64,000 nucleotides of DNA from Stenopsyche tienmushanensis. Taxonomy: Eukaryota; Arthropoda; Insecta; Trichoptera; Stenopsychidae. The stretch is from NCBI GenBank assembly GCA_008973525.1, contig WACJ01000374.1:202665-266664 (forward strand), in the 5' to 3' direction. The notes under the pieces are model-generated. The model did not search any database. It saw only the letters and a list, made by a program, of their open reading frames with translations, and was not told the origin of the DNA. Positions 36,184 to 48,613 of this stretch are shown piece after piece (the stretch's first letter is position 1; each line of letters opens with the position of its first letter). Made by a program: the position numbers and the translations under genes.

Positions 36184-36645
36184 TTCTCAGTGTTTTGGGA
36201 CCCAAAAGGCATCACTTTGGTAGAATTTCTACCTCAAAAGCAGATCATCAATACACAATGCACAACGATTATGAGACCCTAAAAAAACTCAAAAGAAGTA
36301 TTCAAAATAAAAGAAGGAAAACTCTAATGAGAGGAGTGTGCTTTTTGCATGAAAACGCTTATCCTGATACAGCCTTAGTCTTATCAGGTGTTCTTGGACT
36401 CATTTGGTTGGGATGTTTTAAACCACCCCCTGTATTCTCCTGATTCGGCGCTTTCAGATTATCATCTTTTTACCTCCCTGAAAGTACACATGAGTGGAAT
36501 TAAATTTTCAACCGACAAACACATGCAGAAATAGGTTCCTTAAGTGAGTGAAGGAGCTGGCGGGAGAGTTCTTCGAGAAGAGCATAAAGAAGCTTAGCCA
36601 CGCTCACCACATGTTTTGAACAGGATGGCAATTGGGTAAAAAATA
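36184..36645 (+). pseudogene. mariner transposase, C-terminal half, frameshifted
   Basis: Three plus frames read in succession give a mariner C-terminal catalytic domain. FSVFWDPKGITLVEFLPQ (from 36184) continues after a frameshift as LKKLKRSIQNKRR and GVCFLHENAYPDTA. After a second shift come FGWDVLNHPLYSPDSALSDY and HLFTSLKVHMSG, then KELAGEFFEKSIKKL. The second catalytic position is HEN rather than the usual HDN. The third, SPD, is kept. Two frameshifts and internal stops make it inactive. Family members run about 345 residues, and only the last 150 or so are represented here. No 3' terminal repeat was delimited with confidence. Confidence 0.9.
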
Positions 36646-38660
36646 GTCAATAAGTGTATCAGTTATAATATCCTGTATTTTTTTTTCAAATATACTTTTT
36701 ACTAAAAACACATTAAAATCTAGTACACTTACTTTCCGAACACGCATCGAATTTTAATTCGGTCATTGAAATCTATATTATAACCTGAGTAGGTGCTTTC
36801 TTTTATATGGCTGTTTGCTGACTCAAATTGTTGGTGGAGTTTTAAAATAAAAAATAAAAAGATAACATTTCGGATAATATCACTTGTGTTTAAATGCCTT
36901 AGTACCTAAATTTTCTGCTTACTACTTCCGAAACATATCTGGATATGTTGCTGACTGCGTTATGCAATCTTTTAAATTTATTTCCGATATACATTTTTTA
37001 GGCTGGAACAGATTGCATTATTTAGCATTTATGGTGTTGATTTAACCGTTATATTAATGATAGAGAAAAGTTGGTTAAAACACTTAATTTGGCGATCCGA
37101 CAATATTGTCAAATTCTTTAGCTTTCACGTTGTATTCAGATGAAATAAAAATGTTTTTATTAATATCTATAAAATGTACAAAAGATTTTCCCCGTCTTAT
37201 AAATATACGAAGACAATGGTAAATCCCTTATTTTATATGGAAAAACATTTTTTCCTTTACTAATTTGGCGTTTCATATTTCGCTGTCTTATCCGCGCTCA
37301 TACATCACATAAATTAAAGACGATTTCTTTCCTTTTCTTAATCTTCCAAAGTGAATTATCCTTCTTCGCTCCGGGAGTGCACGCTAATTCTCGCTAAGTA
37401 AAAGTACAGACCACTCTGGTTAATTCGGTTAAACGAATTGTCGCGCGGTGAAAGGAAGATTGTTTTTATAATCGAGTTAACTTTATTTTGCACTACTACA
37501 GACCTTTTGATGTATTAAATCTACACTTTATTGTCACACCGAAGGCATTTTTTTGCCAAGAAAAAATGTTTGCCTCAAAGTTTCCGCATAATATGGACAT
37601 AAAGAGAGTTGATTATGCGCTCGTTAAATGACTTGAGTGATAAATCTGCCGGTGATAAAATCTCAAGGTTAAACTCTTCCAGAGGATTGGGAGGATTAAT
37701 TAAACTGATGAAATCAAAACTTTTTTAAAAGTCTTTCATATTTTAATAAAAAACTTCAAGAATAAAGCCATTTTTTACACTTACATTGGGCCCTATTGAT
37801 GTCGAAGTTGAACTGTTCATAAAAACTCATAATTTCATACAATTTAAAAATGGCTTTAAGCGTTCATTTATTAAATGAATTTGGTTCATAACGCAATAAC
37901 ACAATGTGGCAAAATTAATTGTGTGTTTGGCGCATGGCTTAAGTTGAAAGTTATTGAATTAGCCCGAGGGAGCCATAAGGGATGCAGTATTCCGATACTA
38001 AAAAGAGCGCCTTAGAGTTAGGTGGGTAAGCAGACGCCATTTTCCCCATACGACGTCCGTTCGGAGGAAATCTAATTTGGTTTGGTAGCCGGTGCTCATT
38101 TGTTCAAATTACGAGCGCCCTTGGTTCCCGTCCCCGCGCCGCCCCTGGAATGGGAATCCAGCTCGTGTGACAAGAAGGCTTCGCCATTTTCCGGAATCCC
38201 TCCATAATACACATAGACGTCTCTTGGCACCGCTATTTTTTCTTATAAAATATTAACACAAGACGGAGACGTGCCATTGTGGGTCGACAGACGGGTCCAA
38301 CACCTGAATAAAATACATAAAAATAAAAAACGGGATAAATTTGCTGGAACATTACTTCAAAATAATGTAAATTTGATCTTATAACAATTCACTCAAGTCA
38401 CTTGCCAAATAAGTTTTTATAATACATGTCGATATAATCAAGGTAAAGTAAATGGATTAAATAAATAAAAAATCATTTCCAAATGGAAGATTAGAAAATT
38501 TTCAACATAGAGAGAAAAGGAAAATCGGTTATTACAAGCAATAAACCCAAAATATTTGTAAGTAGCAATGTAAACATTTTGTTATAAATGTATATTGTAT
38601 TTATCAACACGTTGACATTCCGATAATACTATGTAATTGCATATTAAATAATTCAAAATA
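36646..38660. other. non-coding stretch, no gene recognised
   Basis: AT-rich with a GC-richer block at 37960-38220. The segment 36646-36760 may include the 3' untranslated part of the mariner copy. Confidence 0.5.
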
Positions 38661-38721
38661 CAGTCAAACCTTCTATAGCGTCGAGATATGGACCACGCTA
38701 TGGAAGTAAAACGCTATAGAA
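38661..38721 (+). mobile_element. pogo/Tigger-like terminus with subterminal hairpin
   Basis: After TA, the sequence CAGTCAAACCTTCTATAGCG begins an end typical of pogo/Tigger-type elements (CAGTCAAACCTC...). TTCTATAGCG (38671-38680) is repeated in perfect inversion as CGCTATAGAA (38712-38721), the subterminal hairpin seen in this group. No transposase or second end was found. Confidence 0.6.
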
Positions 38722-40344
38722 AGCCCATATAAAATTTGTACGTGTTTAATTTGTTAACAAGTGCCAGTGACTATCACGCGCGAGTAGGCATTGATCATAC
38801 GTATTTTACACGTTACTTATGTAAAAGACGCCGCAAATGAAGTGGACACTATAGGAGTATGTATATTTGGAATGTTTAGCTATCAAAATACTTTGTAACT
38901 ACTCTGACATCGATGATTATTTAATGATAATGATGAGAAAGAGTATTTGTCTTATGCCACTTTTGTAAATACTAATTAGCCCCTTGAGCGTATTGACAAT
39001 TAATCGATAATATTAGGATCCAATGAACTTTAAGTGGGACAAAAAATCCCGTGTGTGTAAAAAATATTTCGTGTTTATATTTATGTTAAGGCCTGATGAA
39101 AATAATACCGTGCCCGTCTCGCACGGGGGTATTAACACCCTCTGGATTCGAGCCCCTTCCGAACGGAAAATTAATGATGGCCTTTATTGAAACTTCAATT
39201 TTTTGATTAGGAATTGTTCCTTTAAGATTGGCCGTATTTACATTGGAAAGGAGGGGAAGAAATCCCATAATGAGATTACTGGGAGGCTGAGGAAGGTCAC
39301 GATAAACGGGATTAAATTTCCAACGCTTGCAAGTACGGATTACTTCGGTATTTTAGGTTAATTTTTAACTTTGGAATATCTTTCGAATTCCGCGAATGGG
39401 GGGTGAACATACGCAAACGGTGCAATTTATAGAACGCAAGATATTTCGGCTAAAAAATGTGTTTATGTATTTATAAAATTTCTTAGGGGATGATTTATTT
39501 TAAGTGTTAAAATTTAAATTAAGCTCATGAAGAGCGCGCAAAATGTGGAGTGAATCGATTGTTCCTTTGGCTGTAGAGGAGCGGTCTCGTAGCGGTATTT
39601 TGGCATATCTTGCCGACGTTTCGGCTGGTTTCCCCGTTCCCTCACCAGGTCACGGTTCTCCCCAAACGTTACCAGTAATTTCTTCCTTTGAGCAATTAGT
39701 GAAGATATTTGTAGGTTTACTGAGGCGGACGGCTGTTGCAACTACGGCTACCAAAGACATTTAACATACAATTCATTATAACAAGGACAAACATGTAGAT
39801 TTTTGGTGAATTAATTTAATCCTTGAAAAAATCTTCAAATCCATTTTTATCCGCATAAATTCGCGAAATTTCTCTCCTATTGAAATCTAATTTTAACCAC
39901 CGCTACGAAATAATTTCGATAGGAAATAATGAGTCTTCATTCTATAGGGTGCCTATATTTATATTATGCCACCCCATCGTTCAGTTGTCTTCTTCCCGTG
40001 CACTCCCATGGTAACCAGTCCCTTCGCCAGGTGTATTTCTGCACTTCAGAACAACCTGTAAAGCGAAGGTGACAACTTCAATGAGCATTGAATGATCATT
40101 ATTTTCGTAAATTGAATGAAAACCTACTTACATATTACGAGTATATCGCAAGAAATCAATAAATATATATTGAAGTTCTTCGATGCTTCAATACTAAAAA
40201 TATTCATACAATTTTTATTTGATTTCAAAGTTAACAAGGTTTATCAATCATAAATAATTTTGTCTATTTCATGATCTATTTCAGGCATGCTGAAAACCGT
40301 AAAATGGCTTTAAAGTCATCGTATTCAATGACATATGTTGTAAT
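38722..40344. other. non-coding stretch, no gene recognised
   Basis: AT-rich, with GC-richer blocks at 39085-39260 and 39540-39760. The latter has frames on both strands, no domain, and a composition reminiscent of LTR sequence. Confidence 0.5.
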
Positions 40345-40925
40345 TAGGGAATCCAATCCCGAACCAAAATTTCGATACCGGGATTTCGGGATAACATTAG
40401 ACCATCCCGTGATCCCGGGATCAGGATTTTCAATAGTTTAAGAAATTATAAGCGTCGATGACCGCATGAGCCCCCATTTTCGTATAACACCAACAATATG
40501 ACTGATAAAATTCCATTCTGCTGAGACACGGACTAAAACTCACAAAATTCCCAATTTCCCGACAAATTATTTTTTTCCGTCGCTGCAGATGAATACTTAT
40601 ATACTATAATACTTTGATGAGATTCGTAATTATATTACGGAGGAATACACAAATTCTGAACCCCGTATCTATTATATTTCATATCGATATTCCTATTGTT
40701 AGAGTCGATGTGTAGTAAATACATCACCGGCAGGAAAAGGTTAATATAACAATTTGAAAAAATATATGTACTGTATATATGTATACATTTATTAGACAGT
40801 TACTTAGATTAGACAGTTCGATTTAGTAGCCTTCGTCGTTCTGGCTGCGATTTCTGTTAGATAAAAAATTCAATCTCGAATTTTTCGGGATTACGTTTAC
40901 TAATCCCGGGATTCATGAGCACCTA
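40345..40925. mobile_element. hAT-like non-autonomous element
   Basis: The left end TAGGGAATCCAATCCCG and the right end (minus-strand reading TAGGTGCTCATGAATCCCGG) both start TAGG and carry AATCCCG. Inside lie repeated CCCGGGAT palindromes: GATCCCGGGATC at 40411-40422 and AATCCCGGGATT at 40902-40913. Many arthropod hAT elements have TAGGG ends followed by arrays of CCCGGGAT. No open frame lies inside, and the flanking 8-mers do not match, so the exact borders are uncertain. Confidence 0.6.
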
Positions 40926-43570
40926 TTTAGTTCAAATATGAAGAAAATATTTCACAACATTATTATTATCTATTCGAGTTTCATTTTGGCATAATGTTAA
41001 TGTTGATTCTACTTTTATTAATGATTGACTTTAAATTAACTAAAGTGCGTTAATAACAACGCAACAATTTATGTCCGAGCTTCAGTTTAAGCCATCAAAG
41101 ATGCATTGAATCAACACGATGCAACACATTGATTCACATAATAAGTGTAACATTTTGGGGGATATTTGGATATAAATCGAAATCATTTTATCATTCAATT
41201 CATCGTCGGTTATCACTTTGAACAGCGTTCCGATTCAGCTCGTCAGATAGACGAAATCTGATTATGAATGCGAATTTTTCGAATTCTTCAAAGGTTTCTT
41301 GCATAGTGTAAGCTGGCAATAAAATTATACGATTGTAGGGTTGTAGAGGCTTCTCTTAAGTGTGAAGCATACATGTAGTATAGAGCATAACATGTTTAGC
41401 GTTTCAGCATTAACGCTAATACCCGGGCCGCGTATGAGAGTCTGGAAAATTTATCAGAGGGAAAGCAAATTGCCAAAATTTTCAGGCACGCAGAAAGAGA
41501 GATCTCCGATCTACTTACATAGAGATAGTCAAGTCTTATCCCCCGGCACGCTCACCACTTGAACTCTATAATTTCTTACGCTTAGTTGCCGGAGACATCT
41601 GACACTCTTGTCTTGTGTATCCTCATTTCAAATAAGCAGCCTGCTCTATAGTTCACAAAATTTGGTCCTTGGCAGATCCCTCTCTAAGTTCGTACAAGCC
41701 GAGGATTTTACTTTGTAGCCCGCTCCCACTTTATAGAGCAGAATTAGATGCTTAAGTGCCAATAAATATTTATAGCTTATTCACACAAATTCTCTCCAAT
41801 TTTATTTTCATACAAAATAGCTACATAGCTTAAAAGCAGCTCGATATTACATGAACATAAATTATATCCATATCACTAAATCATTTTTATAATCATCGTA
41901 TATTTGAGGCGTGTAATAAATTTGAGATCACATGGATTCATTTTTCCGAGCGGATTTCATATTTTAAATATTCAGTATTTCAATGTATTGGATTGGTTAA
42001 CACTTAATAAACTCACATTGAGAAATTAATAAATTAAAAATTGTAAAAAAAAATCTTTAGTGTCCTCCAATCCGTTCCCACAAGCCTGCGGGTAGTTGTG
42101 TGTCCCCATGGTAACCTCAGTCGGTGAGCGTACAGTCATCCCCATAACTTTCGCTTCGCGTTTAATACAACCGGGTAGTTAATATTTAAGAAAGCCTTCG
42201 CCGACTGTAGCCCCCTCGCCAGGGTTGCCACCGACCAGCGCTTTGTACTAAGCGACGTGAGAAACTGGCATCGTTTTATTAGGTCCACAGCATTAACATT
42301 ATATACGAGAGATTGAATTAAATTTATATTAGGGGCGTTATTTAAATAATAACAATATGAAAATGGGTCCATTGATAAATATTTGTTAAGGGAAATAAAT
42401 GTATCAAAATACCATTTAGTTTTTATCTTGACTTTAATTTCTTCCTGTAAATGTTCAATTAAATCCCATAAACATTAAAATTTCAAAAATTTCTCAATTT
42501 CACCCAACAATAGATTAATTCGTCAATAAGCAAAATTTTCGTATCTGGGACAATGAAAATCTTCGTCTTATTAAGGAAAAATATCTACACCACTATACTT
42601 TTTTGTATACATTTTGGACAAATGAAATCATTGAGATACATTTCTTCGACGATGGTGCTGTAAATGCGGTTAAATACAGTTATCATTTAAACTATTTCTA
42701 TCTTCTTGTCTTTAAAACAGAGAAAACTTGTGTTTTTAGAGCTCAACACAAAATCAAAACAAATTCTCTATCGCGTAAGACGTTCTCTGAACAGAAATAA
42801 GCCAATATTTTTACATCGGTTCAGTTGCGATTCCGCCAAAATTAACATTTTTTGGCTCAGTTTCGATTCGAAGCCCTAATTAAAATAAAGATAAATAACA
42901 ATTTTACAATAGACGATAACTAAATTATTATGAAGCCGTTGTGGATCTTAGCAGAAATTTATAGTGAATATTTATATTCGCCAAAATATATGATGCTATC
43001 GAGTTATTCTTGAATTATATTACTAAATATTTTGTCTGACTGACTTAAATGTCTCATAATATGAGACTCCAGAGGTTTTGATACAATTGAAGATTATGAA
43101 TCAATGTAGCAAAATAGTGAATTCTTGGACTGCTATCATAAAATGGAAATATCTTATTAAAATAATCCTCATACGTTTATCCAAATCTAATTTATAGATA
43201 TAACAGAATACAAGGCTAAAATGTTGATCTTGTAAGTATTTAGTCAGAAGTTTAATTCGAATCTTATAGACAATATTAAAGATATTTCAATAAACCTTAA
43301 AGCTTCTTCAAATTTAAATAGAAATTAATGTTATAAGATTAAACCTATTTGAAAGTCCGAGTTCAAGATGTTTTCTTATCGTATTCAATATGTCATTTTG
43401 AAGGAAAAAAAAATGATTTTTGACCAGACGATAATAATATTTAAGAATGAAGTATAATAAAATAAGATTTGATATAATTTTACTATGTTGATCTTATAAT
43501 TAATTGTTTATGATGCATAATAATAGAATATGAATTATATGAAATTGGCTCGTGTGTCATAGGAGAGTCA
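40926..43570. other. non-coding stretch, no gene recognised
   Basis: AT-rich, with GC-richer blocks at 41340-41760 and 42060-42260. No domain is recognised in frames at 41362-41562 or 42136-42372. Confidence 0.5.
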
Positions 43571-43738
43571 TCAGCCATTTTTGACGTCCATTAAAAGATC
43601 TTCATCAGTTATTTGCTCAATTCGTGTACCCGTGCAAATATTTCTCAGATTATTGGGTTGCGTATAAAATAAAAGATTTTTTTGGTATATAGGAGTATTT
43701 TCATTGAAGCCTGACACTGATTTCACAGGCTGCTGAAG
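43571..43738 (-). CDS. unrecognised coding-like segment, candidate terminal exon
   Basis: The C-terminal part of a minus frame reads SGFNENTPIYQKNLLFY followed by CTGTRIEQITDEDLLMDVKN and a glycine before TGA at 43571-43573. The composition is protein-like, unlike the upstream half of the same frame, which is a GT-rich repeat read in translation (43739-43915). Several AG acceptor dinucleotides lie near the border, but none has a good pyrimidine tract. I do not recognise the sequence. It could be a last exon, a transposase tail or chance. Confidence 0.2.
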   Translation of the reverse strand, partial: LQQPVKSVSGFNENTPIYQKNLLFYTQPNNLRNICTGTRIEQITDEDLLMDVKNG

Positions 43739-43775
43739 GCGGCTCTTTAATGAAAAACAAAGCGAGGGGGCGCCA

Positions 43776-43890
43776 AGTGACACTAGCCTCTCCCTTACCG
43801 TTACCGTTAACCTCACACCACCCACACGTCTCCAGCCACACCCCTGAGATTCGACCCACCCAACCAACCCTCCTACAAATCCAGGCCGCC
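43776..43890. repeat. C/A-rich low-complexity segment
   Basis: Plus strand rich in ACC and CCACAC words, beginning with TTACCGTTACCGTTAACC. Resembles the simple repeat at 4111. Confidence 0.55.
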
Positions 43891-46595
43891 GCTCCTCAAG
43901 CAAACCGTTCAACAAAGACCCTGAAAATAGTTAAAGCGGATCCAAATTCCTCGCTCGACTATCATAATTGACCGAGATCGCCATATATTGTCTGAACATC
44001 GACAGATGTCTACATTTATTCAATGGATCTGTTGAAAGTTCACGATGGCGGAGTCTTATTTGAGTGTCCGATTACGTCTCATTATTGAAGCAGTCCCCTC
44101 GTGCCTAACAGCAATTTTCCGCCAAATAAGAAAATGCACGGAATATCTAATGTCTTGGTTGCTTTCCTTAAAGCTCACGCATTTTAAACATTCTATTTGA
44201 CGTTTATAGCATCCAAATCAATAGCTAAAATTATATTTATTCAAAAGTATTGTGGCCAAATAAAAATTGAATTTCTTCTTTGAACATTGCAGTTAAGAGA
44301 TTTCAAATGTTTTTCCGTCGAATATTTAATTATCACATATATATATATATTCTATTTTGTTATAAGATCAATATTATATTAATGTTATCTTAAGTATCAA
44401 TCGTGAAATTTATTAATCAACGTTTATGATATCATTCAAAATTGATTTTTGTATTGTGCCATATAAAGAGAATTTTGAAAACTTAAATTATATAAGTGAT
44501 AAAAAAATATGTATTAACTACAGATTAATTACCGACTTATCTTATGATTTTGTATGAGCACTTTAAGACATACTTACAGATTTAAAAGAACAGACCGTCG
44601 ATCGATTTATTGTTGATTAAATATTGAATCATCGTATTTAATGCAGCATCAATCGGTATATATTAAACCTCCCTTTTTTTAAACGCAATTTAGAGGAGCT
44701 CAATGCTTGCAGAACTAATAACTTAACCCCTAAACGCACAGTATGTAGGGGAACATTTTACACCGTCTCCAAGGTATTCCACAAGGGGGTTGGTGGCACT
44801 TTATTGTTTTTGCATACATTTCAAACATTAGACATTATTGTTTCAGCATACATTTCTTACGAGTTGGGGGTGTCAAAATAAGCGGAGAGCATCCCGATAG
44901 CGTTGATTATATTTATGATTAGATTTTGAACTGCAAGTTGCATTAGACCGGAGTGGATTTTTTAAAATGTGAATTTGCACAGAATGGAAACGATAGTAAT
45001 TAGTGGCTGTCGGTTCGTTTGGGTGACGATCTGCTGACCCCCAGTTTGAGTGCAACAGAATTTCAAATGAGCCCATGTCGGTCGCTTGTTTGTGCAAAAA
45101 TACAGACACTGCAATGCCTGTAATGCAACACTAATTTTATACAAGGCTACTACTGACCAATGACCAATAGGATTATCACATTAAATATTAATTTTTAAAA
45201 ATAATCTAATTTGTTAGCTTCTATTATATGCAAGAAGAATGATATTCTGATTGGAGTAAGTTTGGCATCTATGAGCTTCATAAGATGACGAAGACCATAG
45301 TGTCAAATTTAATCATTCGTATAAAAATATTTTAATTGAGTAATTAGATCATAGTTCCTGGGGGGTGTAATCAATCCGAATATCGATCCAATTCGGATCG
45401 GCCACAAAGAGGAATTTGTTACAATTGCATCGAAGTTGCGTTAGGGTTGGATGTGTTCATAGAGACGTGAAATGAATATTTAACACCTCCATAGTGATAT
45501 GCTCGAATGCACATTCACACGTATTTTTTACCAACGAAAAACCGAATTGGAAATCCCCTAAAAGGCCAATTAGTATTTTGCATTTGATCGAATAATTCAT
45601 AAAATATTGTGTAAATGGGCAAATTGTATTTGACTTATTAAATAGCAATCACCGCACTGGAACGATTTACCCTTTGATTAATGGCAGTCATTAAAGGGTG
45701 AAATATAAATATTTTAAAAAGCGGTTGTCTTTATAGACAAGGGAATGACCATAATTCTAAAGAATAGAGACAAAATATTTGTGAATTTATCTTTGTCATC
45801 AGATCTAATCATTGTACATATCTTATAACATTAAAGCGATAGTTTAAATAAATTTGGACATGAGAAGAAAGAAGATCGAAATATATTCAATGCTACCTTA
45901 TTTGGTCATTAATTTTCTTCGTCTTTTGCTGCTTTGCTTCGTCGGGCTACATATCGGTCAAGCCATTAAACAGCATGCTTAGAAGTGCTCTACGATTCTT
46001 AGCTAAAAGATATAGAGTCAGCAAAAAAGGTGACCAGAAACTTGGAAGTGAAAAGATCATAAAAAATAATTTTAAAGTTTTGAATCAATCAAAATAAAAA
46101 TAAACAGCGCATTATTTATTACAGCAATTAATTTAAACTCTTAATGTTATCATTTACCTCAAATTGTACCGAGGATACAGTTTAAAAAAAATATTTTGCC
46201 AATTCATACGGAAGATTAAAAATCCATAGTATTCTCGATACAGTGATTGCAAGATATATTGTGAAAATGATTCCTCTATGCGTATATCTTTATCGGATGT
46301 GTTATTAAAAACGCGTCCTTTAACATAAATCCTTCATAAATTATGAACCAGATATAATAAATTGCGATGATAGAAATTAGTCGACGATATCAATCCTTAA
46401 AATGAACATCACTCTCGGGCGTAAAATGAAATCTCGCTGTAAAAATTCGCTTAAGCCGTATATGTGCGATGAAAATTTTCCCATGCAAAAAATGACCGCA
46501 GAAATAAACCGTGTAGCGGCCACCATTGGGCCATTTGGAGCCCTTTAGCCCAATACCAAATACACCGCATGATTTGAAAGCTTTAACAAACTCAC
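43891..46595. other. non-coding stretch, no gene recognised
   Basis: AT-rich. A run of TA dinucleotides lies at 44337-44350. Short frames at 44873-45144 and 45457-45648 have no domain. An inverted pair ATCCGAAT / ATTCGGAT flanks 45386. Confidence 0.5.
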
Positions 46596-46744
46596 CTTGC
46601 CGATAGAGCTTGAAAAAAAGGCCCACAAAGCTCTGCTGCGGATACCCCAACGCTGGAAAAAAGCGACGAAAATATACAACCAAAATGTACCGGTTGAGCT
46701 TCGCCTCTTTTTATATCATCCCCCTTAAATGTCGGATCGAGCAG
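46596..46744 (-). CDS. candidate internal exon, product unrecognised
   Basis: A minus-strand open segment is framed by strong splice signals. Upstream is a pyrimidine-rich acceptor ending TTTTCACAG at 46745, and downstream is an ideal donor, CAAG followed by GTGAGT, at 46596/46595. The 149 bp segment is open in one frame (LLDPTFKGDDIKRGEAQP and HFGCIFSSLFSSVG, then AAELCGPFFQAL). It enters in phase 0 and leaves after two bases of a codon. No domain is recognised, and no partner exon was found. A second frame is open over the same DNA, which weakens the case. It may be an exon of an unidentified gene or a chance pairing of good splice sites. Confidence 0.25.
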
Positions 46745-48160
46745 CTGTGAAAACCAAACGAATGATGAGTTGAAATCATTTGAGGAGAGTTCAATTATTT
46801 TTGCTCGAAACACTACTTTTTGCTTGTACTTTGATCTGCAAATCTTTCAAATTTACCTATTTATTTTATTCATTTTTTAAACATACATAGATAGCTGTAT
46901 ACTTTGATTTTCTTCATAAAAAATGATCTACTCATTGATAAAAAAAATATTATTCCGAGAAGGGTGAGATGACGCCTCTAAGGCGATTCGCGCTCCTCCC
47001 TACTCCCAGTAAATGAAGATCTTTCATTCAATAACGAATATGATTTCGAAGATCTGTTGTTGGCCATTTTTAGATTGACTATCTTTTCACTATGTTGATC
47101 AATGCAAATATTTCCTTTTAAGTTGCAAATTCAATTAAATAAGCCTTAATGCAAGATTCGACAGACTTTATCGGGTTTCAATGTGTATATTATATTTTTT
47201 TTAAAGATTGACATTCGCTAATTATATATGCAATGATAATGAGATAAAAAAGCATGAAAATTTATTTGATTGTTTTGAAGATTTATATCATTCAGAAATC
47301 TTATTTATCTCATAAATTCTTCTTCTGCGATGGATATACAATTAAAGTTCATTCAAATAAAAATACAAATGTGCTTTTATGAAAAGGTTAAAATAAAACT
47401 AAACATCTACCGATTGCGATTGCACGAAAAGCGCATGTCTTAAATCGGTTCATCTTCCTCAAATCGCTCCCAAATCTAACTTTAAACATATTTTTAAAAT
47501 ATTTTACAACACAAACACATCGCAAAATATGATTTCATTCGAATTTATGTTATAACGCGGTGAAAGAAATTAAATTTATATCAGTTATCACGTAATAGAT
47601 GCGTGGATCGGACGTGAACAAATCCCGCACCGGCCCATTTCACCCCCATTGACCACAGCCGCTAACGAATAAATAAATAAAATAAATTCAGAAATAATGC
47701 GAGCAGAATGAAATAAATTAATATGTTTCGCATAAATGAGGGGCTAAACATTTTCCGCATGTTTTATGTAAATATGGCGGTGGTAAAGCGCGACCGTACT
47801 ATTAAAGTGCATCATTAGTGCATTTTTGATGACGTTCGCCATTAAATTCCGATCGCTGTTTTATATTATTGCATTTTTAGGCGTGCCGTTCATAAATGAT
47901 GACATTGCTGCAAGGATGGATTAAAGATATGAACATTATCCTGCAAAACTATAAAAACTCATTGGCAAGTTTAATAAAACGAATACAAGATAAATTAAGT
48001 TTAATTTCATAAATTAGCGATCCTTCTCAAAATAGCTTCAAATATGTTGGATTGCGACAATATTGCAATTATCGATAACTGAAAACAATTTGCAAGCATG
48101 GTACACAAATATTTGATCTTCCCGCTGTAATTTATTAAAAAAAAAATTGCACCCTTTTTT
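46745..48160. other. non-coding stretch, no gene recognised
   Basis: AT-rich throughout, with a GC-richer patch at 47590-47670. No gene or repeat was recognised. Confidence 0.55.
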
Positions 48161-48165
48161 ATCCA

Positions 48166-48171
48166 TTTATT
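48166..48171 (-). promoter_or_regulatory. poly(A) signal for the 48363-48613 exon
   Basis: AATAAA on the minus strand about 190 bp after the TGA at 48363-48365, in sequence reading ACAAATAATAAAATAAATGG. The distance fits a short 3' untranslated region. Confidence 0.5.
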
Positions 48172-48362
48172 TTATTATTTGTGCAATATATTTGTTTGCT
48201 GATGATTTTCCATAGAATCATTTCCATAAATAAATATTGTTCATAATTAGATAATAATGTTGTGAAGGGTGAAAATATTCCGACACGAAAATGCTTATCT
48301 CGCAAATCATGTGCATTGATTGCGGGATTAATGGCGACTCTTTGCGTGCGCAACTGTATGTA

Positions 48363-48613
48363 TCAATTTAAGGTTATTTTATGAACTGGTCTTGGCCGTG
48401 TTTGAGGAAGAAGCTCATCATCAGCATCGTCAAAAAAGTCTCGCAGCTGGAGTCTTTCTGCGCATCTCAGATTTTCAAAGTAGGCATTTCCAAAATAGGC
48501 TTCCATCATTCGACTCATCCTTTTCGATTCGATATTTGGACTATGTAAGCCATCTATAACATCAGTTGAACACAGCCTTATGGAATCTATTGCCCATCGA
48601 ACTTTCCGCCAAA
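48363..48613 (-). CDS. terminal coding exon of an unidentified gene
   Basis: After a plausible acceptor (TTATTCAATTCAATCTAG, ending at 48614), the minus strand is open for 82 residues to TGA at 48363-48365. The segment opens WRKVRWAIDSIRLCSTDV, continues KRMSRMMEAYFGNAYFENLR, then ERLQLRDFFDDADDELL, and ends TRPRPVHKITLN. It is rich in charged and aromatic residues and helix formers, with an acidic DDADDE patch near the end, which strongly suggests real coding sequence. The exon starts in phase with one codon base supplied upstream. I do not recognise the family. It lies 1.7 kb beyond the Runx stop on the same strand. Its upstream exons are not visible between the two, so it may belong to a gene that encloses the Runx locus or to a spliced neighbour. 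A poly(A) signal follows at 48166. Confidence 0.55.

Noticed and set aside
39085..39170. Sequence with TGGATTCGAGCCCC resembling a tRNA B box
   Set aside because: No A box at the right distance and no cloverleaf pairing could be drawn.
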